A stretch of DNA of 6,353 nucleotides from Nitrospinota bacterium. GTDB lineage: Bacteria; Nitrospinota_A; UBA7883. The notes beneath the pieces are model-generated. The model did no database searches. It had not been told where the DNA came from and worked only from the letters and a program-made list of their open reading frames with translations. Below, one piece after another: positions 1 through 5,454 of the stretch; position 1 is the stretch's first letter; every line of letters starts with the position of its first letter. The DNA is taken from contig JAOUNV010000129.1 of NCBI GenBank assembly GCA_029880775.1, positions 1-6,353 of the forward strand, given 5' to 3'. The position numbers were made by a program, and so were the translations under genes.

Positions 1-63
1 CGACTTGATGTTTTTGGCGAGCCCCCGTGCGATCGCCTCGAGTTTCTTTCGGTCTGTCGTCAT
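1..63 (-). CDS. Transposase N-terminus, IS256 family (partial, 21 codons)
   Basis: Only the first 21 residues are present, MTTDRKKLEAIARGLAKNIK plus one more, and the gene continues off the left edge. IS256-family DDE transposases commonly begin with such a Lys/Arg/Ala-rich helix (a 'KLEALAKxLAKxIKTxxDL' style start) before the 'TVExALxAExxxHLGY' segment, which would lie just outside. The start was chosen at 63 because the Shine-Dalgarno TAAGGAGG (73-80) is then about 9 bases upstream. An in-frame ATG at 69 would leave only 3 bases, which is too close. If intact, the protein would catalyse cut-and-paste or copy-out transposition of the element. Catalytic residues are not visible, so intactness is unknown. 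Confidence 0.58.
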   Translation of the reverse strand, partial: MTTDRKKLEAIARGLAKNIKS

Positions 64-72
64 GCTCATTAT

Positions 73-80
73 CCTCCTTA
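73..80 (-). promoter_or_regulatory. Shine-Dalgarno site of the transposase
   Basis: TAAGGAGG on the minus strand is a near-perfect match to the anti-SD. Its distance favours the ATG at 63 over the in-frame ATG at 69. Confidence 0.6.
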
Positions 81-100
81 GCGAAGATTAAGGAATTATG

Positions 101-129
101 AGCAGTTACACAATTTAATTTACAGGGTC
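101..129 (-). repeat. Putative terminal inverted repeat of the IS
   Basis: About 29 bases form the outer tip of the insertion sequence. On the minus strand the tip starts GACCCTGTAAATT, continues through TTGTGTAAC and ends near TGCT. The partner repeat lies outside the window, so the repeat nature is inferred from resemblance to IS256-family ends and from its position directly upstream of the transposase leader. Confidence 0.5.
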
Positions 130-201
130 TATGTGCCAGAACGTAAGATCCCTCCACGGGCCACCATTTAACCATCCATGGCATTTGACCAGCGCATGCC
201 G

Positions 202-2598
202 CTATTTTCTTGTAAGGCCAGTTATACCGGCCGCGAGAAGAAGGGCCATCATCCACCCGGCAAGCTGGTGGAAAATGAAATACAACTCTGCGCCTCGTGG
301 TAATTTTGCGCTGACAATTTCATTTGCCTCTTCTTTGGTCAAAATCCTTATGCCCGGAAGCAGCTTGTCCAGCGAATATACGAAAGGCTCAATATATATA
401 TCATCTACCCAGAATTCGTGTATATAAAGATTCACATACACACCCTTAGACCTGTTAAACAGGTTCTCCACAGCGTTATTGTATTTACGGTTTGCAGTCG
501 ACATAAGCAATAAATCCTTCACATGCTCTGTCATGACGCCCTGGTAAATCAATCTTTTGCTGCTAGCGTCGTAGGATATCTTGTGTTGTAAGGCCAGAGA
601 TATTTTGTCCTCTTTGGAAATGACGCTACCGGAAGGTAGGTCTTCCAGTTTTACAGAAGTGACCCCTGGGTTATAGTTTAAGGCGATAAATGCGCCGACC
701 CATATGAACAACAATAGCGTAACTGCTATCCTGTGATTGTAAAATCCGTAACCAATTGAGTATTTTTGAATAATAAAAAATATCCAGTTAACAAACAGGT
801 TCCATCGCTTAACAATATTGCCCCAGAATGGCAAATGCCAGAATTCTTTTTTAAAGTGAATTCTCTTCCTTTCCTTTAGTTTATAGAGAATCCTCGCGGC
901 CATCATATCCCTCCCCGTGGCTTGCATGACGGACGCCAGCTGTGTGTACGGTTGTGCGGAAAAATTTGCTACCGGAGGCGGCTTTGCGCCGCACTTATTC
1001 TGGCCTTTGGTATCATGGTAGCTCTCTGATTTTTCCAACCAATCCATAATCCATTGTTCCTCACGCTCGGCGATGGACCTCTCCTCTCCTCCCTTGTGAC
1101 TACGCACGAGATTGTAAGAAAATCCCGTCAGGTCCAGTTTACCTTGCTCCGGCCATGCGTTTTCGCAATCCTGTAAGGAATGGCATCGAACGTTTTTAAG
1201 AATTAGTTTGGAATTTCCCCAATTGTTATGGACTCCATAAGAGTCAGTTGTAGCTTCTTCGTGCCAACTAATCCTTAGCTCCTCGTCTATGACTGTGCCT
1301 GTCAAATCAATGACTTCTAGGTTCTTCTCGCTACCTTCCTCTGCTTTGCGCTGTTGAACCTTGACTCCGGCAAACTCAAGCACCTGCCGAATCCGCGCAA
1401 ATCTAAGATCTACGTAACTGGGAATTACGGTTGAATGTCCATGGTACGCTCGGAATAACAATGCGCCTGCCTGCAGACCATTCATATCCAGCCTATCGCC
1501 TGTAAAGGCCGCGCCAAAAGCTTTTAAATATGCTTCAACTTGACCGCAATCAATATCCACATCTTTGAATTCTGCTGACCCTTCAGTATCCGATTTCATC
1601 TCCAGATTTCCACCTACTTTTATGCTCACCATGCACAGTTTGCCTTTCACTTTTGCGTCATTAAACGAAAGATGCTCCTCGATTCTCGCGTTAGTGAGAT
1701 TAAGCTCACTCTGAAAAACCGCTCCCGACATATCCGCTTGCGCTGTTATGTGAGCGTTGGAAAGGTCTACGAGTTTACGTTCTTCAGAGTCAGATTTGCC
1801 ATCCTCATTATTCGTGAAGTTTTTCATATTTAGATAGCCACCTACTTTTATATTGCTCATGAGAAGTTCGTCTGCAAATATGGATCCCTCCATATCGAGA
1901 TGACTCTCTATGTGTGCGCTACGAAGGTCCACTTTTCCTTTAAACTTTGCTCCCTCTCTCAGGAAAAATTGACTCCTTACATGCAGGCCCATCGCCTTGA
2001 TATCGCCTTTGAAATATGAGCCTTCGAATGAAAGGAGACCATCGGTTTCAAGGCCGATAAGGTTCACATCGCAATGAAAATAGGAATCTTCCAGGCGAAG
2101 AGTGAAATGAATCCGCCCGTCCGAAAGATCGAACTCGTCGTTGGTATTACAGGAATTTTTCTCGTCTTTGACAATGTAGGCGTTTTTTATGCGGATTCCA
2201 TTTCTATGGACTTTTTCCTTGCAAAATGGATCAAGGATCAGCTTCTCCAGAAAACTGGTGTGGAGAACTTGGCACTTCAGCTTATCACGCTGCGCTTCAG
2301 TGCCATATTTCTTTAATTCTTCTATATTATTTGCGAGGCGACATTTTCCGGGAGCATCACAATATCCTTCACATTTATCATTGGGAGCTTTCCAGAATTC
2401 CTCGTCTCCCAGTTTTGCTTCACATCCATCGCATAACTTCTCGCATATATATTTTTCATAGGGCTTGCAGTCGCATGGCTTCGATTTCTCACCATCCCAG
2501 CAAAATTTATTTGGGTCAGAGTTTTCTTTGCCCATTAGATTCGTGACAACAGTATTGAACCGCTCCCAAGCACTCTGGGTTTTATTTTCGTTCCCCAT
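202..2598 (-). CDS. Large membrane protein: Cys-rich N-terminus, pentapeptide-like beta-helix, C-terminal two-TM module
   Basis: A 798-residue protein of unknown function. Residues 33-110 are Cys-rich (C33, C42, C44, C52, C56, C59, C76, C80, C86, C109), suggesting metal binding or disulfides. Residues ~160-500 carry degenerate pentapeptide-like repeats with ~20-residue periodicity (VDLRSAHIESHLDMEGSIF, VDLSNAHITAQADMSGAVF, IKVGGYLNMK, IKVGGNLEMK), which predicts a right-handed beta-helix. Residues ~548-580 (QPYTQLASVMQATGRDMMAA and the basic stretch after it) lead into a hydrophobic segment (599-612), a clear TM helix (622-641), a ~130-residue loop and a final TM helix (771-795). The closing YSLDKLLPG...LAGWMMALLLAAGITGL resembles the membrane module of many bacterial 'pentapeptide-repeat' or 'membrane-associated oxidoreductase' proteins; I see no oxidoreductase motif. 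There is no N-terminal signal peptide, so the helix domain is probably cytoplasmic. The ATG at 2598 has GAGG 10 bases upstream. The gene lies 72 bp after the EEP gene on the same strand and is markedly AT-richer than pyrE, so transfer is possible. Confidence 0.88.
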   Translation of the reverse strand: MGNENKTQSAWERFNTVVTNLMGKENSDPNKFCWDGEKSKPCDCKPYEKYICEKLCDGCEAKLGDEEFWKAPNDKCEGYCDAPGKCRLANNIEELKKYGTEAQRDKLKCQVLHTSFLEKLILDPFCKEKVHRNGIRIKNAYIVKDEKNSCNTNDEFDLSDGRIHFTLRLEDSYFHCDVNLIGLETDGLLSFEGSYFKGDIKAMGLHVRSQFFLREGAKFKGKVDLRSAHIESHLDMEGSIFADELLMSNIKVGGYLNMKNFTNNEDGKSDSEERKLVDLSNAHITAQADMSGAVFQSELNLTNARIEEHLSFNDAKVKGKLCMVSIKVGGNLEMKSDTEGSAEFKDVDIDCGQVEAYLKAFGAAFTGDRLDMNGLQAGALLFRAYHGHSTVIPSYVDLRFARIRQVLEFAGVKVQQRKAEEGSEKNLEVIDLTGTVIDEELRISWHEEATTDSYGVHNNWGNSKLILKNVRCHSLQDCENAWPEQGKLDLTGFSYNLVRSHKGGEERSIAEREEQWIMDWLEKSESYHDTKGQNKCGAKPPPVANFSAQPYTQLASVMQATGRDMMAARILYKLKERKRIHFKKEFWHLPFWGNIVKRWNLFVNWIFFIIQKYSIGYGFYNHRIAVTLLLFIWVGAFIALNYNPGVTSVKLEDLPSGSVISKEDKISLALQHKISYDASSKRLIYQGVMTEHVKDLLLMSTANRKYNNAVENLFNRSKGVYVNLYIHEFWVDDIYIEPFVYSLDKLLPGIRILTKEEANEIVSAKLPRGAELYFIFHQLAGWMMALLLAAGITGLTRK
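1610..1623 (-). repeat. 14-bp direct repeat inside the beta-helix gene, copy 1
   Basis: CCACCTACTTTTAT (plus strand) occurs identically here and at 1838-1851, exactly 228 bases (76 codons) apart. In the minus-strand gene both copies encode Ile-Lys-Val-Gly-Gly, in the contexts SIKVGGNLEMK here and NIKVGGYLNMK in the other copy. This looks like the surviving core of an internal duplication of beta-helix coils. Confidence 0.6.
1838..1851 (-). repeat. 14-bp direct repeat inside the beta-helix gene, copy 2
   Basis: Second identical copy of the 14-base word at 1610-1623, in the same frame. The flanking protein units (VDLRSAHIESHLDMEGSIF before this copy, VDLSNAHITAQADMSGAVF before the other) are also similar, which supports duplication of a multi-coil block followed by divergence. 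Confidence 0.6.
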
Positions 2599-2639
2599 CT
2601 CTAATTAACCTCATCGCGAATTTTTCGGACCTGCCCCCC

Positions 2640-2658
2640 CTGAGGCGGTGAACCTCAG
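2640..2658 (-). other. Short hairpin between the EEP and membrane-protein genes
   Basis: CTGAGG and CCTCAG form a 6-bp perfect inverted repeat around a 7-base loop. A T-G wobble could make it 7 bp with a 5-base loop. On the minus strand it lies 12 bases after the EEP stop codon and is followed by GGGGGGGCAGG rather than a T-run, so it does not look like a Rho-independent terminator. It could be an RNA-processing or stabilising stem within a two-gene transcript, or the relic of a mobile repeat. The function is not known. Confidence 0.4.
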
Positions 2659-2670
2659 CGAGACTGATTA

Positions 2671-3570
2671 TCAATCCAGAACCAGATCCATATACAGCGG
2701 GCAATGGTCGGACGCTTTTGGATTATTTTTGCCGACATTCTTAAACCGGGCTTGGGTGGCTCTGGCCGCCCGTGTTGGTAGACCGCGCCTCTCCACACCT
2801 GGCAAACCCTTGTTCGATTCAGCCAAGCTTTTTGAAAGAAGAAGATAATCCAGTTGGGAGTAATCGTCTTTTTTGGCGTAATAGTGAGTCCAGCGATCGC
2901 TCTTCGGAAGACGGTCTACAACATTGACCAAACCAGGATGGTCGATGAGTGACTTTAATGAAGTATGATCACCGGGGTAATCGTTCATATCGCCGAGCAC
3001 TATAAAGTTGCCTTCATATCCACCAGGCTTCCACCATTCGTTAATGATATCCTTGACGCGATTCGCCTGTTCCAGACGGCGGTTTTTGGTTTGGCTTCTT
3101 CCGCCCATCATAGATTTTAAGTGGTTGATATACAGTGACAAGGTTTTGTTATCAACATTTACATCCACTTCCAGGCAATCTCGGGAGAATAGCCATGCTT
3201 TCCCACTTGCATTGCGCTCGTGACGATGGGTGTTGATATGGGAGAATGGAAATCTGCTGAGTACGGCCACATCAATGCGCCGTGGATCGTGGGAGTCTAT
3301 GACGATACGGTGCGCGTATCCTTTGCTGCCCAGGTATCTGGAGTTGAACGAATCTAGAGCGTCCAGGCTCTCCACTTCTTGCAGGCAGATAATGTCCGCA
3401 TCCACAGCCTTGATGGTGGCAGCCGTGATTTTTTTCGCTGTTTCGTTGTTTATGGCAAAGGCCAGATTGTTGATCGAAAAGCCATCTTGCTTGGTAGGAT
3501 CAAAGTTTTTCCTGAACTTGTATCGAAAAAAAAGATTTTCGACATTAAATGTAGCGACACGTATGCTCAT
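2671..3570 (-). CDS. Endonuclease/exonuclease/phosphatase (EEP, DNase I-like) family protein
   Basis: A complete 299-residue metal-dependent phosphodiesterase-fold protein with all the hallmarks of the EEP superfamily. These are TFNVENLF (N9), LQEVE (E65, metal ligand), RIDVAVLSR (~98-106), NHLKS (N149, H150), LGDMND (catalytic D194 and N196), QLDYLLLS (D241) and the C-terminal SDHCPLYMDL (D288, H289). The length is normal for a single-domain EEP protein. No signal peptide or TM helix is seen, so it is probably cytoplasmic. Members hydrolyse phosphodiester bonds in DNA, RNA, phospholipid or small-molecule substrates; the sequence does not identify this one's substrate. The start at 3570 is supported by AGGGGG (3575-3580) four bases upstream. 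It is the first gene of a likely two-gene unit with the beta-helix membrane protein downstream. No active-site residue appears missing. Confidence 0.93.
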   Translation of the reverse strand: MSIRVATFNVENLFFRYKFRKNFDPTKQDGFSINNLAFAINNETAKKITAATIKAVDADIICLQEVESLDALDSFNSRYLGSKGYAHRIVIDSHDPRRIDVAVLSRFPFSHINTHRHERNASGKAWLFSRDCLEVDVNVDNKTLSLYINHLKSMMGGRSQTKNRRLEQANRVKDIINEWWKPGGYEGNFIVLGDMNDYPGDHTSLKSLIDHPGLVNVVDRLPKSDRWTHYYAKKDDYSQLDYLLLSKSLAESNKGLPGVERRGLPTRAARATQARFKNVGKNNPKASDHCPLYMDLVLD

Positions 3571-3574
3571 GATA

Positions 3575-3580
3575 CCCCCT
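3575..3580 (-). promoter_or_regulatory. Ribosome binding site of the EEP gene
   Basis: AGGGGG on the minus strand lies four bases before the ATG at 3570. It fixes that start, which also places the conserved TFNVEN strand a few residues from the N-terminus, as in the family. Confidence 0.55.
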
Positions 3581-3609
3581 ATGACGAGTTTATGCTGCCA
3601 GTAAAGATA

Positions 3610-3638
3610 ATGCTATCACTACAAAAATACATAAGCAA
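3610..3638 (-). promoter_or_regulatory. Candidate sigma70-type promoter for the EEP-membrane protein unit
   Basis: On the minus strand a -35-like TTGCTT (3633-3638) and a -10-like TAGCAT (3610-3615) are separated by 17 bases. The -10 is preceded by TGA, giving an extended -10 (TGATAGCAT). The surroundings are AT-rich and the predicted start of transcription would leave a leader of roughly 30 bases before the ATG at 3570. Each box matches consensus only partly (3/6 and 4/6), so the call rests on spacing, the extended -10 and position. Confidence 0.4.
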
Positions 3639-3868
3639 TAAGTATTGTGGGAATGACCGACATAGTTGTGCGATGAGCGCCTCAAAGGAAGGGTGAGCGG
3701 CCCGCCATGCGCAACCTGGGTTGTGATCAAGATTCCGGACTGTAACCGGCGACCTGGTGTGTAGTTCGCAAGCTCAGCAGCCAGAGACCAAGTTATTCAG
3801 GTGTCTGACCCATATCAGAAGTGACAGGCCACCGACATACCCCCACCGGCAATCCGCCCTCTATAACC

Positions 3869-4699
3869 TTACTCCGCGCCGGGCCTGGAGATGGTGAACC
3901 CGCTGTACCCCACCACCGACGAATAGTCGCCGCTCACCTCCCCGGAGGTTGTGTACTCCACCAGATGGGCCTGCTTGGCGCCAAGCTTCCTGCATACCTC
4001 CACCACCACCGCCGTCGGCTGAGCCCCGCACATTGATATCCGATTTGCGCGCACGGTTTTCAACAAGCCTTCGGCGTCCAGGGCCTCGATTCTTTCGATA
4101 GCCATTCGGTCCAGCTTCTCGGCCATTTCCTGCGGCACATAGTGGCTCATGTCGGTGCTGGCGGCCAGGGTCACAGGCCCGCCATACTTCACGATCCCTT
4201 GATAGATGCACTCCGCCAGTTCCATCACCTCGCCATCGTCTATCCTGGATATTATGATCGGGACTATCTGGGTATCAGGGGAAAAGTGCTCCAGCATGGG
4301 TATCTGAACTTCCAGAGAATGCTCTTCTTCATGAGCCCAGCCTGCGTCGGCTATCTGGCAGGAGGATTCCAGCAACAAAGTGGCCAGGCGGGAGTCGATT
4401 TGGGTCATGCCCCCCGGATATTTCCAGGTACCCTTGGCCATCATTGCTATCTTTGGCGCGGCGGCCCCTCTTCCCGCTCCATGGTTCGGGCCTATGTAAA
4501 TAACCGGACCGGAGACTTTGGCCCTGGCGTATACCATAGCGGCCACCCGGCCTGAGTATTTGTATCCCGCGTGAGGGGCCAAAAGCCCCACCACATCCTC
4601 CCGGGAAAACTCACCAAGAGGGAAGCCCCTGATTTGTCGGTCGATACCTTCGCGGGAACCAGGGTAGAAATACCCCGCAACAGCCGCCTTGCGAATCAT
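3869..4699 (-). CDS. amrB: AmmeMemoRadiSam system protein B / MEMO-like protein
   Basis: A 276-residue MEMO1-family protein, related to extradiol (LigB-type) dioxygenases. Motifs run in family order: MIRKAAVAGYFYPG at the N-terminus, APHAGYKYSG (H43), IGPNHG (H73), EEEHSLEVQIP (H127), ASTDMSHYVP (D183, H186), MCGAQPTAV (C224) and a C-terminal SGDYSSVVGYSGF. H43, H73 and C224 correspond to the metal-site His, His and Cys of human MEMO1. Bacterial copies often sit with an AMMECR1 protein and a radical SAM enzyme (AmmeMemoRadiSam), but neither partner is visible here. The start is uncertain. The reading frame is open back to a TTG at 4753, with an in-frame ATG at 4726 whose nearest Shine-Dalgarno (GGGAG) is rather far. 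The ATG at 4699 was chosen because family members usually begin right at MIRKxAVAGxFYP. The gene follows pyrE at ~90 bp (37 bp if the longest start is used), probably in one operon. Confidence 0.92.
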   Translation of the reverse strand: MIRKAAVAGYFYPGSREGIDRQIRGFPLGEFSREDVVGLLAPHAGYKYSGRVAAMVYARAKVSGPVIYIGPNHGAGRGAAAPKIAMMAKGTWKYPGGMTQIDSRLATLLLESSCQIADAGWAHEEEHSLEVQIPMLEHFSPDTQIVPIIISRIDDGEVMELAECIYQGIVKYGGPVTLAASTDMSHYVPQEMAEKLDRMAIERIEALDAEGLLKTVRANRISMCGAQPTAVVVEVCRKLGAKQAHLVEYTTSGEVSGDYSSVVGYSGFTISRPGAE

Positions 4700-4790
4700 C
4701 TCGAAACCCGTGAGCAAGCTTTGCATATTTTTTGCCACTCTCCCTGCCTCCAATGTAGGGTCGTGACAGAGGCAAAGTCAAACTGTCGCA

Positions 4791-5342
4791 TCACGGCGCA
4801 GCGGAGCGGATGCGATCTATATCCAGGATGCATTTATACGTTATGTTCTCTTTGGCGAAAAGCTCGGCGCCACCCATCAGCCGGTCCACCACCGCCACCA
4901 CTCCGGCCACTTCCAGCCCCGCTTCGCGCAAAGACCGCACCGCCCTCAGGCTAGATCCGCCGGTGCTCACCACATCCTCCACCACGGCCACTTTCATTCC
5001 AGGGGAGAAGCTACCCTCCACCATCTTCTGGGTGCCGTGCCCCTTGGCTTCCTTGCGGACGATTACGTTGCGCAGGTTTTTCCCCTCCATGGCCGCCACC
5101 ATGCACACCGCAGTGGAGATAGGCACCGACCCTAGCTCCATTCCGCCCACAGCTCCCACACCCCAAAGCTTCGCCACAGGATAGAGCGCCTTGCCGATGA
5201 GAGATATCCCCTCCCCGTCCAGGGTCACTTCCTTAAGATCAATGTAATATGTGGATTTCTGGCCGGAAGCCAGGGTGAAATCCCCCTCCCGATATGCCCG
5301 TTGCCGCACGGCGGCTAGCAGCTTAATAATATTATCTTCCAT
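4791..5342 (-). CDS. pyrE: Orotate phosphoribosyltransferase
   Basis: A 183-residue type I phosphoribosyltransferase that converts orotate and PRPP to orotidine 5'-phosphate in de novo UMP synthesis. It acts in the cytoplasm as a dimer. Seen in order: FTLASGQKSTYYIDLKEVTL (22-41), the N-terminal hood; GGMELGSVPIS (66-76); the flexible catalytic loop VRKEAKGHGTQKMVEG (95-110), with its Lys and His residues; and the PRPP-binding motif VVEDVVSTGGSS (120-131). The length is slightly below the ~190-215 typical of bacterial PyrE, with nothing essential missing. The ATG at 5342 was preferred to the in-frame ATG at 5387. It has GGGAG four bases upstream, and it begins MEDNIIKLLA as expected, whereas the longer start adds 15 unconserved residues that overlap the probable promoter. 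The downstream gene is the MEMO-like protein; the upstream gene is divergent. Confidence 0.95.
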   Translation of the reverse strand: MEDNIIKLLAAVRQRAYREGDFTLASGQKSTYYIDLKEVTLDGEGISLIGKALYPVAKLWGVGAVGGMELGSVPISTAVCMVAAMEGKNLRNVIVRKEAKGHGTQKMVEGSFSPGMKVAVVEDVVSTGGSSLRAVRSLREAGLEVAGVVAVVDRLMGGAELFAKENITYKCILDIDRIRSAAP

Positions 5343-5346
5343 TTCG

Positions 5347-5351
5347 CTCCC
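5347..5351 (-). promoter_or_regulatory. Ribosome binding site deciding the pyrE start
   Basis: GGGAG on the minus strand lies four bases before the ATG at 5342. No comparable site precedes the in-frame ATG at 5387, so the shorter pyrE product is favoured. Confidence 0.55.
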
Positions 5352-5375
5352 GCTGTTATATAATCGTCTCAGAGG

Positions 5376-5386
5376 ATTATATAGCA
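5376..5386 (-). promoter_or_regulatory. Candidate extended -10 promoter of pyrE
   Basis: On the minus strand TGCTATATAAT contains both TATAAT (5376-5381) and an extended -10 arrangement TGC-TATATA (5378-5386). No good -35 box lies 16-18 bases upstream, since that stretch is GC-rich (CGCCCC), consistent with an extended -10 promoter. Transcription would begin about 25-30 bases before the pyrE ATG. A second AT-rich word, TTATATAA (5356-5363 region), lies closer but would leave almost no leader. No pyrimidine-sensing attenuator hairpin or T-run is visible in the short leader. Confidence 0.45.
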
Positions 5387-5442
5387 TTTCTTATGGCAGG
5401 GGCGGTTGCGGAGCTGTGTCTTTTGCCGATCAATGTTAGTAT

Positions 5443-5449
5443 AAAGGGG
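5443..5449 (+). promoter_or_regulatory. Ribosome binding site of the TPR-like gene
   Basis: AAAGGGG lies five bases upstream of the ATG at 5455 and supports plus-strand coding in this region. No convincing plus-strand promoter was found in the 112-bp divergent gap. TATAAA at 5440-5445 is too close to the start codon and has no -35 partner. Confidence 0.5.
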
Positions 5450-5454
5450 TGGCC

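Larger units (their letters stand above)
1..129 (-). mobile_element. End of an IS256-family-like insertion sequence (partial, continues off the left edge)
   Basis: The window opens inside a probable insertion sequence. Read on the minus strand, the segment begins near 129 with GACCCTGTAAATTAAATTG followed by TGTAACTGC. This CTGTAAA...TGTGTAA style of end is what I remember for IS256 (mutator-type) elements. A leader of about 65 bases, a strong Shine-Dalgarno (TAAGGAGG, 73-80) and the start of a transposase-like reading frame follow, which is the usual IS256 layout. The other end and the target duplication (normally 8-9 bp) lie outside the window, so the exact boundary (128-130) cannot be proved. 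The element sits about 70 bp beyond the stop codon of the large membrane-protein gene and does not interrupt it. Family assignment is from memory of the end sequence plus 21 residues, so it is moderate. Confidence 0.62.
3571..3868. other. Gene-free spacer of about 300 bp at the composition boundary
   Basis: This separates the AT-richer EEP/membrane-protein pair from the GC-rich memo-pyrE block. The left ~70 bases hold the EEP ribosome site and the promoter candidate. The rest (about 3660-3868) has no credible reading frame, no tRNA and no terminator with a T-run. The only symmetry found is a weak 5-bp stem, TCTGA/TCAGA with a 6-base loop, around 3810-3825. It could be decayed coding sequence or the old junction of an inserted segment; no attachment-site core is recognisable. 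Confidence 0.5.

Noticed and set aside
130..201. Possible terminator after the membrane-protein gene
   Set aside because: Only a weak GGCAT/ATGCC pairing with an 11-base loop and no T-run could be found on the minus strand.
131..427. Plus-strand open frame of 98 codons opposite the end of the membrane-protein gene
   Set aside because: It is antisense to a clear coding region, has no ribosome site or recognisable motif, and begins at the IS boundary.
2074..2546. Three overlapping plus-strand frames of 80-106 codons opposite the N-terminal part of the membrane-protein gene
   Set aside because: They overlap one another in different frames, are antisense to a well-supported gene and have no convincing start signals.
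3379..3696. Plus-strand open frame of 105 codons opposite the EEP N-terminus and its promoter
   Set aside because: Most of it is antisense to conserved EEP motifs and it has no motif of its own.
3660..3868. tRNA gene or attachment site in the spacer
   Set aside because: No T-loop GGTTCGA-type sequence or cloverleaf arms could be found on either strand, and there is no direct repeat suggestive of an att core.
4700..4753. TTG start at 4753 (or ATG at 4726) for the MEMO-like gene
   Set aside because: The TTG has no Shine-Dalgarno. The ATG at 4726 has only a distant one. Family proteins begin at MIRKxAVAGxFYP, which starts at 4699. The 4726 start remains possible.
5343..5387. Longer pyrE start at the ATG at 5387
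   Set aside because: The extra 15 residues are not typical of PyrE, the codons overlap the extended -10 promoter, and GGGAG directly precedes the ATG at 5342.
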